Assembly: GCA_010094025.1 (NCBI GenBank)
Contig: ML991815.1
Coordinates: forward strand, 62,001 to 126,000
From: Viridothelium virens
Lineage: Eukaryota > Ascomycota > Dothideomycetes > Trypetheliales > Trypetheliaceae
Length of the DNA: 64,000 nucleotides
Direction of reading: 5' to 3'
Part shown: in pieces, positions 36,403-48,867 of the stretch
Position numbering within the stretch: the first letter of the stretch is position 1
How the letters are laid out: the number at the start of each line of letters is the position of its first letter
The notes under the pieces: model-generated
Databases searched by the model: none
The model's input: the letters and a program-made list of their open reading frames with translations, nothing else
Told to the model about the DNA's origin: nothing
Translations under genes and position numbers: made by a program

Positions 36403-37412
36403 CTACAGTTTTGACTTTCCCTTACGCGTCACCGTGCACTGGATAAGTCCATTAGGGTTCGACTGCGGGGCATAGACTTCAGCGTCTTTGCCGGTATTCT
36501 TCAGTCCTTTATGCCAGCTTAGATCTAGAGATGCGTGGTCAGCAAACAAAAATCGAACATCAGGAAAGACTTGCGTACCAATCTCAAAGTAATGCTTATT
36601 AGGTAATGAGTAACTAGCTGATTCAACCAAAGGGGCAGCCGCTAAAATCTGGTCGCACATCTTGTACATGGTATTCTGCACGCTTGGGCTGCTGTCCTTG
36701 GCAAATGTATCCAGCGTAATCTGGCGTGCGGCTTCCCATGCTTCATCGAACCTCGAACCGACGGCCTGCACTTCTTGCAGTCTGGCAAACGTCTTCCATT
36801 GCCATCCGCATTCGACCTCAGTGCTTAAGATTCGGTCCCAGGTCTCGGGCAGTTGCGTGTACTCGTCACGGTTGAAACCGTGAAAGGCAGATCCCGTGCT
36901 TTTCAGGACGAGGAGCTTGTCAATGCCCGAGTGGATCGAGATGCCGTCTCCTTCACGGGCGACAGCCTCCACGACGCGGATTTCCTCCCCGTCACGGAAG
37001 AATGAGTGGGGGTGCGGCTTCCCGTCAACGGTCAAACGTGTCCATCTGTGAGTGACGATGCGGACGTGGGCTTTATGGATGTGCTTATACGTCTCAACAA
37101 AATGGTTGCCAATTATTGCGGCGAATAGCTCGGGTGGTGTGACGGGATTCTGTTTGGCGAGAATGTAGCAAGTCTGTTTTTGAGTGTCCGTCGCTACCAC
37201 TACAGAGTTATCGGCTTCGGTATACCTAGACATCATTAGTCTACGGATAGCTCCCAGAATCTTATGTAGTCTTACGAGGTCTCGATGTCACCTTCGAGAA
37301 GAGTACAGATGGTCATCTCCGTCACAGACTGCGTTCCTGTTGCCGCATCTCTGTGGACCTTATACAAGCGGATGTTATCCTTGCCATAGCGAGCGTGAGT
37401 CAGCTGAGACAT
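36403..37412 (-). CDS. uaZ: Urate oxidase (uricase), peroxisomal
   Basis: This enzyme oxidises urate to 5-hydroxyisourate with release of hydrogen peroxide, in purine breakdown. Exons are 37412-37276 and 37225-36403 (50-bp intron), 319 residues. The catalytic neighbourhoods are visible: RYGKDNIRLYKVHRD near the N-terminus and NSVVVATDTQKQTCYILAK after the intron. The second half-repeat contains HGFNRDEYTQLPETWDRILSTEVECGWQW. The protein ends RKGKSKL, an SKL peroxisomal targeting signal, so it should act in peroxisomes. I start at MSQLTHARYGKD, where family members begin. The frame stays open upstream for 41 more codons to an ATG at 37535, a possible but unlikely N-terminal extension. Expression is expected to respond to nitrogen and urate supply from known fungal biology; no sites were identified. 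Confidence 0.95.
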
Positions 37413-38388
37413 TCTCCGACAATGCTGTTCAGGATCTTGGTGTTCAGTTGGTGTGAAGAAGGGTCTTGTACTGTCAAAGCCAAGTGCAATCCACGGGTCA
37501 CGCTGTTCGTAAGGTATCAAGGGGTCAGAGGTCACAAGGAGAGGAGGAAGCTTTATTTATGCAGAGCTATCGGTTCTTATCAAAGCAGCATGCCTAATGC
37601 GGAATCGGCCGGGGGTGAGAGCAGAGAAAATTGGTGCCATTCGAATTTGCTTTGACTGCGTAGAGTTGCAGATTCATCATCGGTCAGCTCCGGCCTTTCA
37701 TCCCATTCTACCCGTCTCCTTTAAGTTAAAGCAATCGTATTGCGGGCTGAACCCCCCGACCCACTTTTCACCGTACTCTGAAAAAAGTAATTCTGCAGTG
37801 TTCAGACAGACGCGTGACGCAAGGTTATCTGCATATCATTATTTCCTGCTCCGCAGATCAGGTGGATGGTGACTGGGGCTTGATCTGCTGTGCAGCCAAT
37901 CTTAAATGCTTATCCAGACTACCTGTCTCCGTGGACATGTAATTTGCATTTCTAACATCTATTGTCAAGTGCTTTGTCGCTATCTGCTGAGACCCCGGAC
38001 CGGAGAAGTGCGTGCGGGAAGAAGTTCGAGGCTACATGCCCGCTCCACGCCTCATTGAGTAATCTACCCTGCCTACTACCTAGGTACCTGAGGTATACCT
38101 AGCTACACAAGTTTGGACCCTGTTCTCAACTTATCGCTGCACTTCACCCACTGCGAAACACCTTACGAACCACACTGCAACCACAAAGGAGACCTCTGCC
38201 TCGAAGGGCTGTGTTCAGATTCATCAAAGTCGATTTACGACCATAACTAACGGAGATCCAACGGTAGTCGAGGCGAATCTCGTCTAGCCTTTCAACACTT
38301 ACCACCATTTGGCCCCAATGATCCCCATCAATGCACGCCAACTTCCCAGGTAGCAGCGTAAGGGTGTCGGAGGGGTGGATGGATTTCT
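37413..38388. other. Divergent intergenic region, uaZ and Rictor promoters
   Basis: About 980 bases between divergent starts. It includes the open extension upstream of uaZ and a dense set of CTAGGTA/TACCT-like words at about 38072-38106. No gene is seen. Confidence 0.45.
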
Positions 38389-41300
38389 ATGACCCCGCTG
38401 ACGCAAACTACTGTCGCTACACCGCGCTCAATGACAAGTCAATTTGAAGGCCCGTTGGTCGAGAATAACGCCCTACAACCGCCCTCTCGAAGTAAAGATG
38501 TTCGTTCAATGTCATCCACGAATCTACCCAAAGGCCTTTCTTACAACTCCGCCGCTCCACCTGGTAGCTTCAATTCCGACCTCAGATCTACCATCTCGAG
38601 AGCAGACACCCCAGCAGGCCTTGGTGGATATACATATTATACAGACGGTGCGGCAGACGAGAGTCTTACCTCGGAGCAGAGGCAGGCAGAGTTTCGGAGT
38701 CGTATCGATAAAGAGACGAAGATCAAAATTGGCTCGGAGAATCTGCTGGAAGCACTCAATACCAAAAATGCAAAACAGACAAAAGATCAGCGATTCCGCG
38801 TAGAGTCAGAGCTGAAATCGTCCAACCGCAAAATTGCACAGCTCAAATCAGACCTTGAGGCAGAGGTGCAACGAGCCAAAGACCAACCAAGCAGTCCGGG
38901 GAGCAGACTCTCATACCTCTTTCACAATGCACCCCTACGATCACCGTCGCGTCCCGTTGCCTACAAGGAAGAGGAGGAAGTCGAGGAACAAGAAGCCGAA
39001 TCTCCCTCATTCGTACTGTCAGAACTCTTTCAGGCACTCGAAGCGGAAAACATGCCACACGACTTTTATGTCGAGAGGGCTAATGCGCTTGTCGAATTGT
39101 TCAAAAGACATCCGACCTTGAAATACGACTTGGCCTGGTCAATATTCGGTCTTAGAATACAAGCAATGTTATTGAGCGATAGCAGAGAGGTGGTCGCTGC
39201 TGGATATCGACTTCTCAGATATGCGGTCACAGATCGCAAATCTCTCCAAACCATCAGAGCACTGCATACGGACTACCTAGTCATTGTGTCCCTGGTAAAA
39301 GAAAGCAAAGCCAGCATTGAGCGCGAGCAGGCATTGAAGTTCGTTCGCTCTTTTTTAGACGTCAAGGACGGCGTCAAGGAGATATCTCGACCGGTCGTTA
39401 GGACCATTGTTGCAATGGCAGAGCACACGGAGGATCGCCTCAGAAGTATATGCATTCTCACGCTAGCAGAGATTCTCATTCGAAATCCACCTCTCCTAGT
39501 ATCTGCCGGCGGGTTGGGGGCACTTACGGATGCCCTCGGGGATGGGAGCTATCAAGCTTCCGAGAGCTTATCCAGTGCCTTTCTGTACCTTCTTGATATT
39601 CCCAGCCGCCGCAAGCTCTTGCGTTCGGGTTATGAGCTCGGGGTACCGTTCGCAGCATTTACTAGTTCGTCCCTGATACCAGCGAATGAGGAAAAACTGA
39701 AAGAGGATGCCAAAGTAATCGCAATTTTGCTGAAAAATTGGACTGGCCTTATGACTCTTTCTCTGAACAATTTCCTCGCGGTCAGGTCAATCGTCTCCGC
39801 TCTCTGCATTCCTACACCAGAGATGCGAAACATACTACTGGAACTGTTCTTCGACGTATTAAGGATCAAACCTCCCTCATGGTCATCCTCTTTCCTCGCC
39901 GGTCGACGGCTTACTACTTACGGACGGGTCACGAATCTGAAGACTAAAGTGATTACCAAATCACCATCGGCCGATGTCGAGGACGAGAACAGTCGCATGA
40001 GCTTGCTCGATCATTTTACTGCTGTGGTTCTGGCTGTCTTACTTCATGCAGGCTTGCTTCGAGCTCTTCTACATGCAGAAGAGGATGCTCCAGATCTCTC
40101 TCTGAAACGAAAAACGACTCTGCTCCTAGGCGAGGTATTGAAGTTGTCCAATCAACTGCTCCCAAGCAATTGGAGCGCCAGTCTACAGGTTCTTCCAGAA
40201 TTGTTTCATTCCGCCTCAAGATTCGGGCAGGATACTCGCTTTGTCGCAACTGGCACAATTTACCAAGTTGACAGTGTCAATCGAACATTATATCGGTCTG
40301 GCCCCAACGCTGCTGCTCAAGGCAACAAACACCAAATGTTATCTGAGACCGCGGCAGGCATGCGACAATCAGAGGCTGCCAAAGCCCAAGCCATTAGTCA
40401 AGTCGATGAGGGCCAGTTTCGAACTCTCATGTATGAAACACAGGTACTCAACACTGTCAATTATACGAAGTGGAAGTGGGATCTGATTCAGAGCATCCTT
40501 GATGGCCCGATGTTGAATGCCAAGAGGCAAGAAGAGGCAATCAAGGTCACGAAATTTGTCCATCGGTTACTCAGCTTTCTCCGACCTTTCAAGTATCGCT
40601 TCTCGGAAGTAAAGAATACGAAACCGAACCAAAGATACGTGAGAGCTGCATGCTCACTCATGCGAGCTCTGTTGCAGACTTCCGAAGGTACCAAGTATCT
40701 TGCAGAGGAGAAACTGCTCAGGCAGCTTGCAGAGTGTCTAGCACAGCTTGATAGAATGAGCGGGATTACATCGAGTTCGCCTCTTTTCTCTCCAGAACGC
40801 CTCTCTGATTCGCTTGTTGGAGGATACTTTACAATACTCGGTGTCATGTGTAGCAGCTCACAAGGCCTGCAGATGCTGGGGAGGTGGAAGATTATCAACA
40901 TGTTCTATCACATCATTGAACTACCTGGCCGTGACGATCTGGTCCGAATTATGTTAAGCAACCTTGACTTCAGTCTGGATAACCACCCTCGCATCATTCT
41001 TTCGAAAGCCATGACGGCTTGTTCCAAGCGAATCCGAATATTCGCTACAAGACAATTGCGCAAATACGCAACATCTGAGATATCCCCTACGTCGGGTGCA
41101 GACTCGAGTGCTGGAACTGCCAAGTGGGCCATTCGCTTGCTTGTCACCCAGCTTTATGATCCAGAGATCGAGGTTTGCGAGGTAGCGGTCAAGATTCTTG
41201 AGGAGGCCTGCAACAACAAACGGTCGCTGGAATACGTCGTGAAATGTCGACCAGCCCTTGACCACCTTGGCGAGATTGGGGCGCCACTGTTACTTCGATT

Positions 41301-42384
41301 CTTATCTACTTCTACGGGCTACCACTACCTAGATGGTTTGGACTATATCACCAGAGAAATGGATGACTGGTTTCTAGGTCGGAATGACAGCTACGTCGCT
41401 GTTGTTGAGGCGTCGTTGGCTCGGGCATTGGCAGACATTCCTGAGAGACCGCAGCAGATGCAGGATGAAGCCCCAGAACCAATGGAATACGGAACAGTAC
41501 CACCACATTTTTACCGTGAACTGACTCGGACGGCTGAAGGCTGCAAACTGTTGGAGCGAAAAGGACATTTTGATGAATTTGTAGTGACAATAGCGGATCT
41601 CGGCATGGAAGACGAAGATCCGGAGATCATTCTCAAAGTTAAGGGCTGTCTTTGGGCCGTTGGAAACGTGGGTTCCATGGCCCTTGGAGCCTCGTTCCTG
41701 GAGAAGAGCGACGTCGTTAAGTGGATTGTCCAGATTGCCGAAGAATCAGAGGTCATGACGATGAGAGGAACGGCATTCTTCGTGCTGGGCCTTATCTCCC
41801 GTAGTCTGCATGGCCAAGAGATTTTGGCAGAATATAAATGGGATGGGACGATCAATGCAGTGGGTGAATGCCTAGGATTTTGCTTTCCGCTCGATTTTCA
41901 AAAGCTTTTTACGGTATGTTACATTTTTTTGGCAGACGTGAAAGATGTCTCATTATTCTCCAGATCAAACCTTGGACTGGTTCTTTCAGCGATACACGAC
42001 CAACATTGTCGAAAGTACAGACGATCACATCGGTTGCAGATTCAGATGACACGAATGCTCGAATTTTGGAACTCATTAAGGATCTTGCTAATACTGTGCT
42101 GACAAAAAGGGCAGCTGCTGATCTCAATGCGTACGTCCACATAAGAATCCTGTTAAAATTCTCCACTAAAGCTAGGTAGGATCAAAGCCAAGAACCCACG
42201 GGGCTTCCAAAAGCCTGCCCTATTCCATAAGGTCATGGCTATACTTGAATCACAACACTACCGACTGGGTGCATGCCGCTTCGTCATCGATCTATTCGAC
42301 AAGAAAGTAATGCGGCAAATCGTGCTGGAAGAGGAAGAAGATGATAGCTCTGACGAGTCTGATTCCGAAACCAATCCTGAGTAG
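38389..42384 (+). CDS. AVO3: TORC2 subunit Rictor/Avo3 (Ste20 of fission yeast)
   Basis: This is the large scaffold of Tor complex 2, which controls AGC kinases, actin polarity and sphingolipid synthesis at the plasma membrane. Exons are 38389-41913, 41964-42130 and 42180-42384 (introns 50 and 49 bp), 1298 residues. The Ser/Thr-rich N-terminus is followed by an HR1-like coiled coil (about residues 95-165; LTSEQRQAEFRSRIDKETKIKIGSENLLEAL). Then come armadillo-type repeats of the Rictor N-terminal domain (FVLSELFQALEAENMPHDFYVERANALVELF, VVAAGYRLLRYAVTDRKSL) and the middle domain (TVNYTKWKWDLIQSIL). The conserved C-terminal domain (YLAEEKLLRQLAECLAQLD, LTRTAEGCKLLERKGHFDEFV, KGCLWAVGNVGSMALGASFL) closes with an acidic tail, DSSDESDSETNPE. 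The two short 3' exons restore IKPWTGSFSD and IKAKNPRGFQKP, as in the family. Confidence 0.94.
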
Positions 42385-44364
42385 ATCTCAGGCTAGACCT
42401 GAGTCAGATCATTTCTCGGAGGGGAGACCCTGTAGATCCATGGCGAATCTATTCAGGGTCAACTCCACCTAATTCTTCCCATTCTAATGTAAAATATAGT
42501 TCACTTTGCTTAAATGGCGTTATTTTTGAGTATAAGCAACGTGGGTTGGGTATTTGTCGGCGCTACAGGGTTCGGGACTCGTGAAGGCTCGGTTAATTGT
42601 ACATGGATCATTGGGAAAGGTACAATGGGGCGTGGCTCGGCCTTGCTCAATAACTTAGGCTGGATGGGCTGGATGGGTCGAGTGAGGCTTATGCAAGTCA
42701 TGATGGCTCTTGTGCCGATGGTAGGGTTGGTGGACTTGTCTCACAAGAACATATACCATGACCATTTCAATACAAGCGCAATGGAAAAGTCGACACCAAT
42801 TTCGTTGAACCCATGTGGCACAGACACGGACTCCGTGGACATGGTCGATGTGCAAAAAGAGCATCGATGACGCCTTCTCAGCACGGATGATGTACGACAT
42901 AGAGCAAAGAAGAGGGAAGAGAGTCACCACCAGCACAAACAGGCAACGCACCACCGCACACTGCCGTGAACGCCCACCGCACCCACCGTAAAGTTCCGTG
43001 ATTACTCCAGCTCAGCACTAGAGAGCACCGGAGCCCCCCAAGGCCATCAAAAGCCACCCAGCTCCTTCGCGGAGTGCATGACCATTAAAATTGGCTCCAC
43101 CAATGCCTGGGAGAGGGCGATCCCCACGTTCTAGAAGGTCGGCACCAAATTAGGAGGCTACAGCAACCCTACAGGATGCATGACGTCAGTAATGGTCCCA
43201 AAATGGCGCTCGCAACTCCCCACCACGGACTCGTCCCAGTGCCTTCCCCCCACGGCGTCCCTTGCGAGGGAAAACTTTGATCAGATAACAGTACATGTCA
43301 TCCGGAAGAAAGCGAAGGATGCTTGTTGATGACACTTAGGCACGCCCCAGTACCATGTTCTGGGTCTGGAAGCCGCGGTGCGTGGACGAGTCGCAGCTGC
43401 TCGCCCGCACCAGGATGCCCTTTGGATCGGCGATCAGGGTTGGAGAAAGCAACGACCCTCCCCCGATCACACGTTCTTCCATGTGCATGAGGGCATCGAG
43501 GGATTCTCGTTCGTATCAGGTCCCATCAGGGATGGCCCGTTCTGGCAACTCAGGATGATGAGCGTCGGCTGTCTCGCGAATCGGCGGGCCCATCTCCACC
43601 TCGCTCCTCGCCCTGCGAGCCAGCGCGGCGGGTGCGTTGATTGGGAAGCGGTACGGAAGTACGTACCCAGGAGTGCCAGGACCTCGCCGTCCACGCTTGT
43701 GGTCAGCCCTGCCTGTGAGCGAGCACGGCCAGATGGACGAGCCAAATTCGGTGCGAGTCGTGTCGTCGATGACTTCAACGTCTCGCCGCTGATGACCCCT
43801 GCACTCGACGCTCGTCGGTTTTTGTCTGCAACTCTCTACTCCGCCAGCGTGATTTTCTCCTCCCATGCTTCGAACTCCGTAGGACCTGAATTCTATCATT
43901 CTCCTCTGCTTGGCTCATTCGGATTGCCCTTGCTCGTCACCTTCTGGCCCGCTTGCTGGGTTTGCGACTTCAGTTGTATCAGCACACGTGCTAAATTTTG
44001 TTCGAAACCCTCACGCCTCTCGCAAGCCGCTGTCAGCATTCATTCAACTTTGGGTAGAGTCTTCGTCATACGACGGGCTCTTCAAAAGATCCACAGGGTT
44101 GTCACGATTACCATTCTCTAATTCCCTCATCCCAGTCTTTATTTTCTTACATTATTTTCCTCTTGTCCCAGCGTTGTACTACATCGGCCAAATTGTACGG
44201 GTGTCTTTCCACGCTGCACCACTGCTGATAGAAACGCTCATGGGTTTGGTCAGTCGGGATTCGTTGGTATAGGACAGCCGGATGGTCGGCTGGAATTCCC
44301 AAGGATTCTTTTCACAATTGGTGAAGGGAAATCCTTCAGTCTGGCCGTCGCGCTAGTAGCCTTC
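42385..44364. other. Long intergenic region upstream of the LON-RING gene
   Basis: About 2 kb. The frame 43378-44121 (+) is open for 247 codons but has an unusual composition, overlaps other long frames on both strands and has no recognised domain; it may be part of a long leader or chance. A palindromic TGACGTCA stands at 43181-43188. Confidence 0.4.
43181..43188. promoter_or_regulatory. TGACGTCA, CRE-like bZIP site
   Basis: A perfect 8-base palindrome typical of CRE/ATF-type bZIP binding, about 1.2 kb upstream of the LON-RING start. Identical sites occur at 59861-59868 and inside a panK intron (964-971), so occurrence alone is weak evidence for use. Confidence 0.25.
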
Positions 44365-46031
44365 ATGAGTGACAATGGAGATGTTGCGCATGCTCGGAGT
44401 CGAGGTGGCTTAGCAGCATATCAAGATGCTCGAGCACTTGTTCGCCTCTTGCAATGTTCCCAGTGTTCTCGACCCCTCCGGACGCCCGTCACATTACCAT
44501 GCGGAAATTCAGTCTGCCGCGAGTGCTTACCTCAAACCCACCTTCGCGAGAACATCTCATATCCGAATGCTCCTGATCGACATTATGGCTTCCAATGTCC
44601 ATTCCCGGGTTGTGGCGAAGAACATCCATTAGCAGATTGCAGCGTGGATGTCGTTTTATACAAGATTTTAGAAAGTGTTGCTATGGAGGTTTCTCGAAGT
44701 CGGGAAGCATCAGATAATACACCGACAGCACTGGAGGAGGTGATGCAATGGGGTGACATTCCGGAAGACGAAAAAATCTCGGCAGCGGCGCATGCTAGGA
44801 CTCTGAATGGAGGAAGGCTTGTGGCGACATTCACATTCGCGGAACTTGGAGAACTTGGCTATTTGTCCGAAGTTACCTATCGGTCTTTATCACCTACAGG
44901 AGATGCGTATGAGGAACTGGACAAAGCTTTTCTCGAGCGGTTGAGAGAGGGCGCACACAAGGAAGTTGACTGCCAGGTCTGCTATGCCTTGTTGCTTGAC
45001 CCAGTCACCACCTCATGCGGCCATACCTTCTGCCGTAAATGTCTCGTACGAGTCCTCGATCATGCCGAACATTGTCCAATGTGTCGTCGTCAATTGCTTA
45101 TCCCAGCTTCGCTTGCTCGTCAGCCTAGCAACAAGACTCTATCAACCCTATTATACAGACTTTGTCCAGATATCATCGAAGCACGTGCTGAGGCTGTCCG
45201 GCTTGATGAACTCGGTCCACCTGGTGGACTGGATACTCCACTTTTCATTGTCACTCTAGGGTTCCCTTCTATGCCGACTTTCTTACACGTATTCGAGCCA
45301 AGGTACCGTCTTATGATACGGCGCGCCATGGAAGGTAACGGGACATTTGGGATCATGATGTACAATCGCTTGGCCGCTCCTCAGGGGGATCTTGGAGTCA
45401 CGCAGTTCATGCAATACGGAACCTTGCTACGCATCGTGAGTGTCCAGATGCTCCCAGATGGGCGAAGTCTTATCGAAACTCGTGGCATCTCTCGCTTCAA
45501 AGTACTAGAACATGGTCAGCGGGACGGATATACCGTAGGGAGGGTCGAACGCGTCGAAGACGTTTCACTCACGGAGGAAGAGAGATTAGAGGCCGAAGAG
45601 ACTACAGCTCCAATCAGTCTGGACGCTGATGCTGCAACCCAGATCGACCACCTATCCACTCGACAATTGCTCTTCATTGGTATTGAATTCATCTTGAAGA
45701 TGCAACGAAACTCTGCGCCTTGGTTGCACCAAAGGATACTAGATGCTTATGGCGGGCCTCCAGACGATCCCGCTTCATTTCCGTATTGGTTTGCGAGTAT
45801 ACTACCAATTGATGAGGAGGAGAAGTATAAGCTACTCCTCACAACAAGTGTGAGAGGAAGACTGAAGATCACGGCGAGCTGGATACGGCGGATCGAATCG
45901 CAGAGATGGTACGCATTAACCTTGAACCTAATGGTATTCTTTGCCTTTTCTTACATTCTCTGAAACAAAGTGCTAATGTTGACCCTTTTATTTTTTGCAG
46001 GTATAACCATGGTGCTTGCACAGTCTTATGA
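44365..46031 (+). CDS. crgA: LON-RING protein (CrgA/LONRF-like ubiquitin ligase)
   Basis: A 524-residue protein with two RING-type zinc fingers and a LON substrate-binding domain, related to vertebrate LONRF proteins and the Mucor regulator CrgA. Exons are 44365-45908 and 46001-46031 (92-bp intron). The first finger, near residue 30, is CSQCSRPLRTPVTLPCGNSVCRECL. The second, near residue 203, is a classic C3HC4: CQVCYALLLDPVTTSCGHTFCRKCL, then CPMCRRQL. The LON domain starts LDTPLFIVTLGFPSMPTFLHVFEPRYRLMIRRAM and includes GISRFKVLEHGQRDGYTVGRVERVEDV. The C-terminus SWIRRIESQRWYNHGACTVL ends in the 31-nt last exon, an ending typical of the fungal family. Ubiquitin ligase activity is inferred from the RING. 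There is no ATPase or protease domain, although fungal homologues are often labelled 'ATP-dependent protease'. Confidence 0.93.
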
Positions 46032-46871
46032 CTAGTTCTGCGCTTCGTCCTCCCTCTCGCTGTCCTCGTCGTCGCTCTTTTCCTCCCTCGACCCGCACCA
46101 GCGTCATCCCGACTTGATAGCATTTAGTTTCAGTGGTACTTATTACGGTCATTACATGACCTTTTCCATACCGGCTTGGGCACTACCAATTCTCTGTCAC
46201 ATACACTCCGTTTCTCTCTCAGTCATGGCTCGCGGCGTAGAACGGCTTAAGGATACCTGGAACCTTGGGTTTGCATTTCTGGTGTTTACGTTGAAATACA
46301 GGGATCGGCTCGCATTGTTGAATTTCCGGATGATTTGAGGGGTCAGTTAGCCGGTTTCGGTCATACGATGGAACGCAGGCGGGTTCAGCTCAAAGTGCAT
46401 TTCTGTTCATATGTGAAGAGTAGGACCACTTGGTCGGTAGGGCCTGGCTCAACATTGGTGTCAAGTAGAATCCTATGACATTCAACCACTTACATATTCA
46501 AGAAACACATCGCTGTGTCCTAAATCAACCGTTATTTGTGAGAGTGTCGTACTAAGCGATTGCATTTGTAGACAGCAGTGATTTGATTGTGTTCGGCTCA
46601 GGAAAGACTGTAAATAAGATCGTGTTGATAGTGTAAGGATCTGTCTTCAACCTTGATGGAATTGAATTGAGATGGAATTGATTTCTGCAAGAAGTGTCTA
46701 AAACGCTGATGATGATTTCGGGACTAAACCACAACAGGAAAATTGATTATTCCAACGCGATTCCCGCGCCCGCGTTGCCGCTTTTTGGCTGTCCCACACC
46801 CCACCAGCACCTCGACTTTCCATGCACTTTCTCGATTCACGTCGCCGGCGTCGCCGAAGAACAACCTCAAA
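46032..46871. other. Intergenic region
   Basis: About 840 bases between two plus-strand genes. It contains the LON-RING 3' UTR and nse1 promoter. The nse1 frame stays open upstream to an ATG at 46743. Nothing else is seen. Confidence 0.45.
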
Positions 46872-47937
46872 ATGACTAGCGACTACAACAACACCCACCG
46901 CGCCTTCCTCCAAGCCTTCCTCTCCCACTCCACCCTCACCCTCTCCACCGCCCGTCCCATCCTCGCCGCCATCCTCACAGCCCACGACCCCGACCGACCC
47001 GTCCCCACCAACGACATCACGAACGAAGAGCTCCTCGCCTACATCCACGCCCTGAACTCCGCGCTCTCCCCCTTCGACCTCGAAATCCGCAGCACCCGAC
47101 CGCAAACCCGGATATCCTCCGACCGCAATGGTGACCCCGCGGCCAGCAACAACGAGCGCGTCTACGCGCTGGTAAATGCGTCGGGCGACCCCGCGGCGCA
47201 GCTCGCGACGACGTACTCGCCGGAGGAGCTGGCGTTCGCGAAGAGAGTGCTCGATGCGATGTTCGAGACGAATAACACCGTGCGCGCGGAGCAGTGCTGT
47301 GTTGGTGGCATTCAGGCGGTGCAGTTGCACAAGGCGCCGAGGAGTGGGACGGCGGGGGCGGGGGGGAGGGAGTCAACGGTGGGAGGAGCTGGGCAAGCGG
47401 CAGGGGGAGGGGGTCAGGGGATTACTATGGCGCAGGCGGAAAGGGTGCTGGCGGAATTGGTGGAGGAGGGATGGTTCGAGAGAAGTAAAGGTGGGTTCTA
47501 TACACTGAGTCCGAGGGGGTTGATGGAGTTGAGGGGGTGGTTGGTGGATACGTATAATGAGGGGGTGGAGGAGGGGGATGGGGAGGATGTGGGGCTCGAG
47601 AGGGTGAAGAACTGCCATGCGTGCAAGGAGATTGTCATTGTGGTAGGTGTTCATCCCGCGTTGGGGGCGGTGGGGGAGAGACTTGGGCTAATGGTTTGAT
47701 GATTGTCAGGGTCAGCGGTGTCCGAACAGGGATTGCTCTTGCCGGCTGCATGAGTTTTGCACGGCAAACTTTTTCCAAATGCAGAGGTCTCGGACGTGTC
47801 CGATATGCAAGAGTAACTGGGAAGGGTACGGTCATGTGGGCGAAAAGGCGGCCAAGGGTGCTGGAAATGCACGCAGAACCACAGGCGGCTCACGAAGGAC
47901 GACGAATCAGACGGTAGATTCTGACGAGGAGGACTAA
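46872..47937 (+). CDS. nse1: Nse1, RING subunit of the Smc5-Smc6 complex
   Basis: This is non-SMC element 1 of the Smc5/6 DNA-repair complex; it forms a winged-helix heterodimer with an Nse3/MAGE protein and supports ubiquitin ligase activity. Exons are 46872-47642 and 47710-47937 (67-bp intron), 332 residues. I prefer MTSDYNNTHRAFLQAFL as the start, as in homologues, over an in-frame ATG 43 codons upstream. Winged-helix parts include TNEELLAYIHALNSALSPFDLEIR and ITMAQAERVLAELVEEGWFERSKGGFYTLSPRGLMELRGWL. The variant RING is split by the intron: NCHACKEIVIV, then GQRCPNRDCSCRLHEFCTANFF and SRTCPICKSNW. The tail is Gly/Arg/Thr-rich and ends DSDEED. Wobble bases change from C to G near 47175, and long G runs follow. 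Confidence 0.92.
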
Positions 47938-48867
47938 GGTTTAAGAATTTGTCTGAGAAGCTGATTCTTATCCAAAAGCCAGCTGCCTCGAGCTGCGTTT
48001 TTGCAAGCTTCAGTCCCGTCTCAGTTGCCTTGATTGCTCATAGCATGGCAGGGAATACCTTCATTGACGGGCTTGGAGGTGTTCAGAAGTGAACGAGTAT
48101 GGCGGTAAGTTTGCTCGGCTGAGTTGACAGCGTTGTCATCTGACGAAGAGATTACTCTATCTGTGGATTGATGCGCCGCAAGACCAATGTCGAAACCATT
48201 ACGCGACTTTGTGTCCATTCCTTCGGGAGCGGCCAATAGCACGATATCTCCAGTAGTGTGCGTGAAGTAGGCTAACGCATTATCGTCCCTCAGTAGATAT
48301 TCTATGCGGATACAAAAACATCTAGCGGGGGTTTCAATGGAGTTTCAAAGCAAACCAACGAGCACAGCCTCGCCAGCTGGAAAGGAGCGAGAGCGTAGTA
48401 AAGTACGAAGTAGTTGGTACCAGACGGCACGCTGCTGACAATTTACTTCCGAGGATGCGACGGGTCCAGAGTAAGTAATTACTGTAATGGATGATGTATG
48501 TGGTGTTAGTTGGCCCTATGCGGGTTAGTTACTGTATTAGGCTGGCCCGGAGCCGTCAGATCCAAAAGATCCGGCTTGGTCAGATCGAGCGCCCTCCACG
48601 CAATCTACCCAGTTCCCGGTTACATTCTTGCCCATTCCCTCGTCAACCATCAGCGTTTCGCAGGGAATGGCCCACAGGTCCAGCATCTGTCCATGTCATG
48701 ACACTTTCTCTAACACGGTTCTTCACATATAATTTGCATATCCAGGAGTCCTTGGCATCTGAAACGTGCTCGTTCAGCGTGCCGCCCGATCCGTACTCCA
48801 TCTATGTTCATATAGTGGTGGTCGCGGCTCTCTGATACCCACAAGGCATTCCTTGGCTCTGTACGAT
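47938..48867. other. Intergenic region
   Basis: About 930 bases between nse1 and the RING membrane protein gene. Short frames on both strands overlap and are unrecognised. Confidence 0.45.

Noticed and set aside
43378-44121. 247-codon plus-strand frame upstream of the LON-RING gene
   Set aside because: It overlaps long frames in other phases and on the other strand, lacks any recognised domain and has atypical composition; more likely leader or chance.
46698-47330. 210-codon antisense frame over nse1
   Set aside because: It is a shadow of the strongly C-biased nse1 codons; the sense strand has the family motifs.
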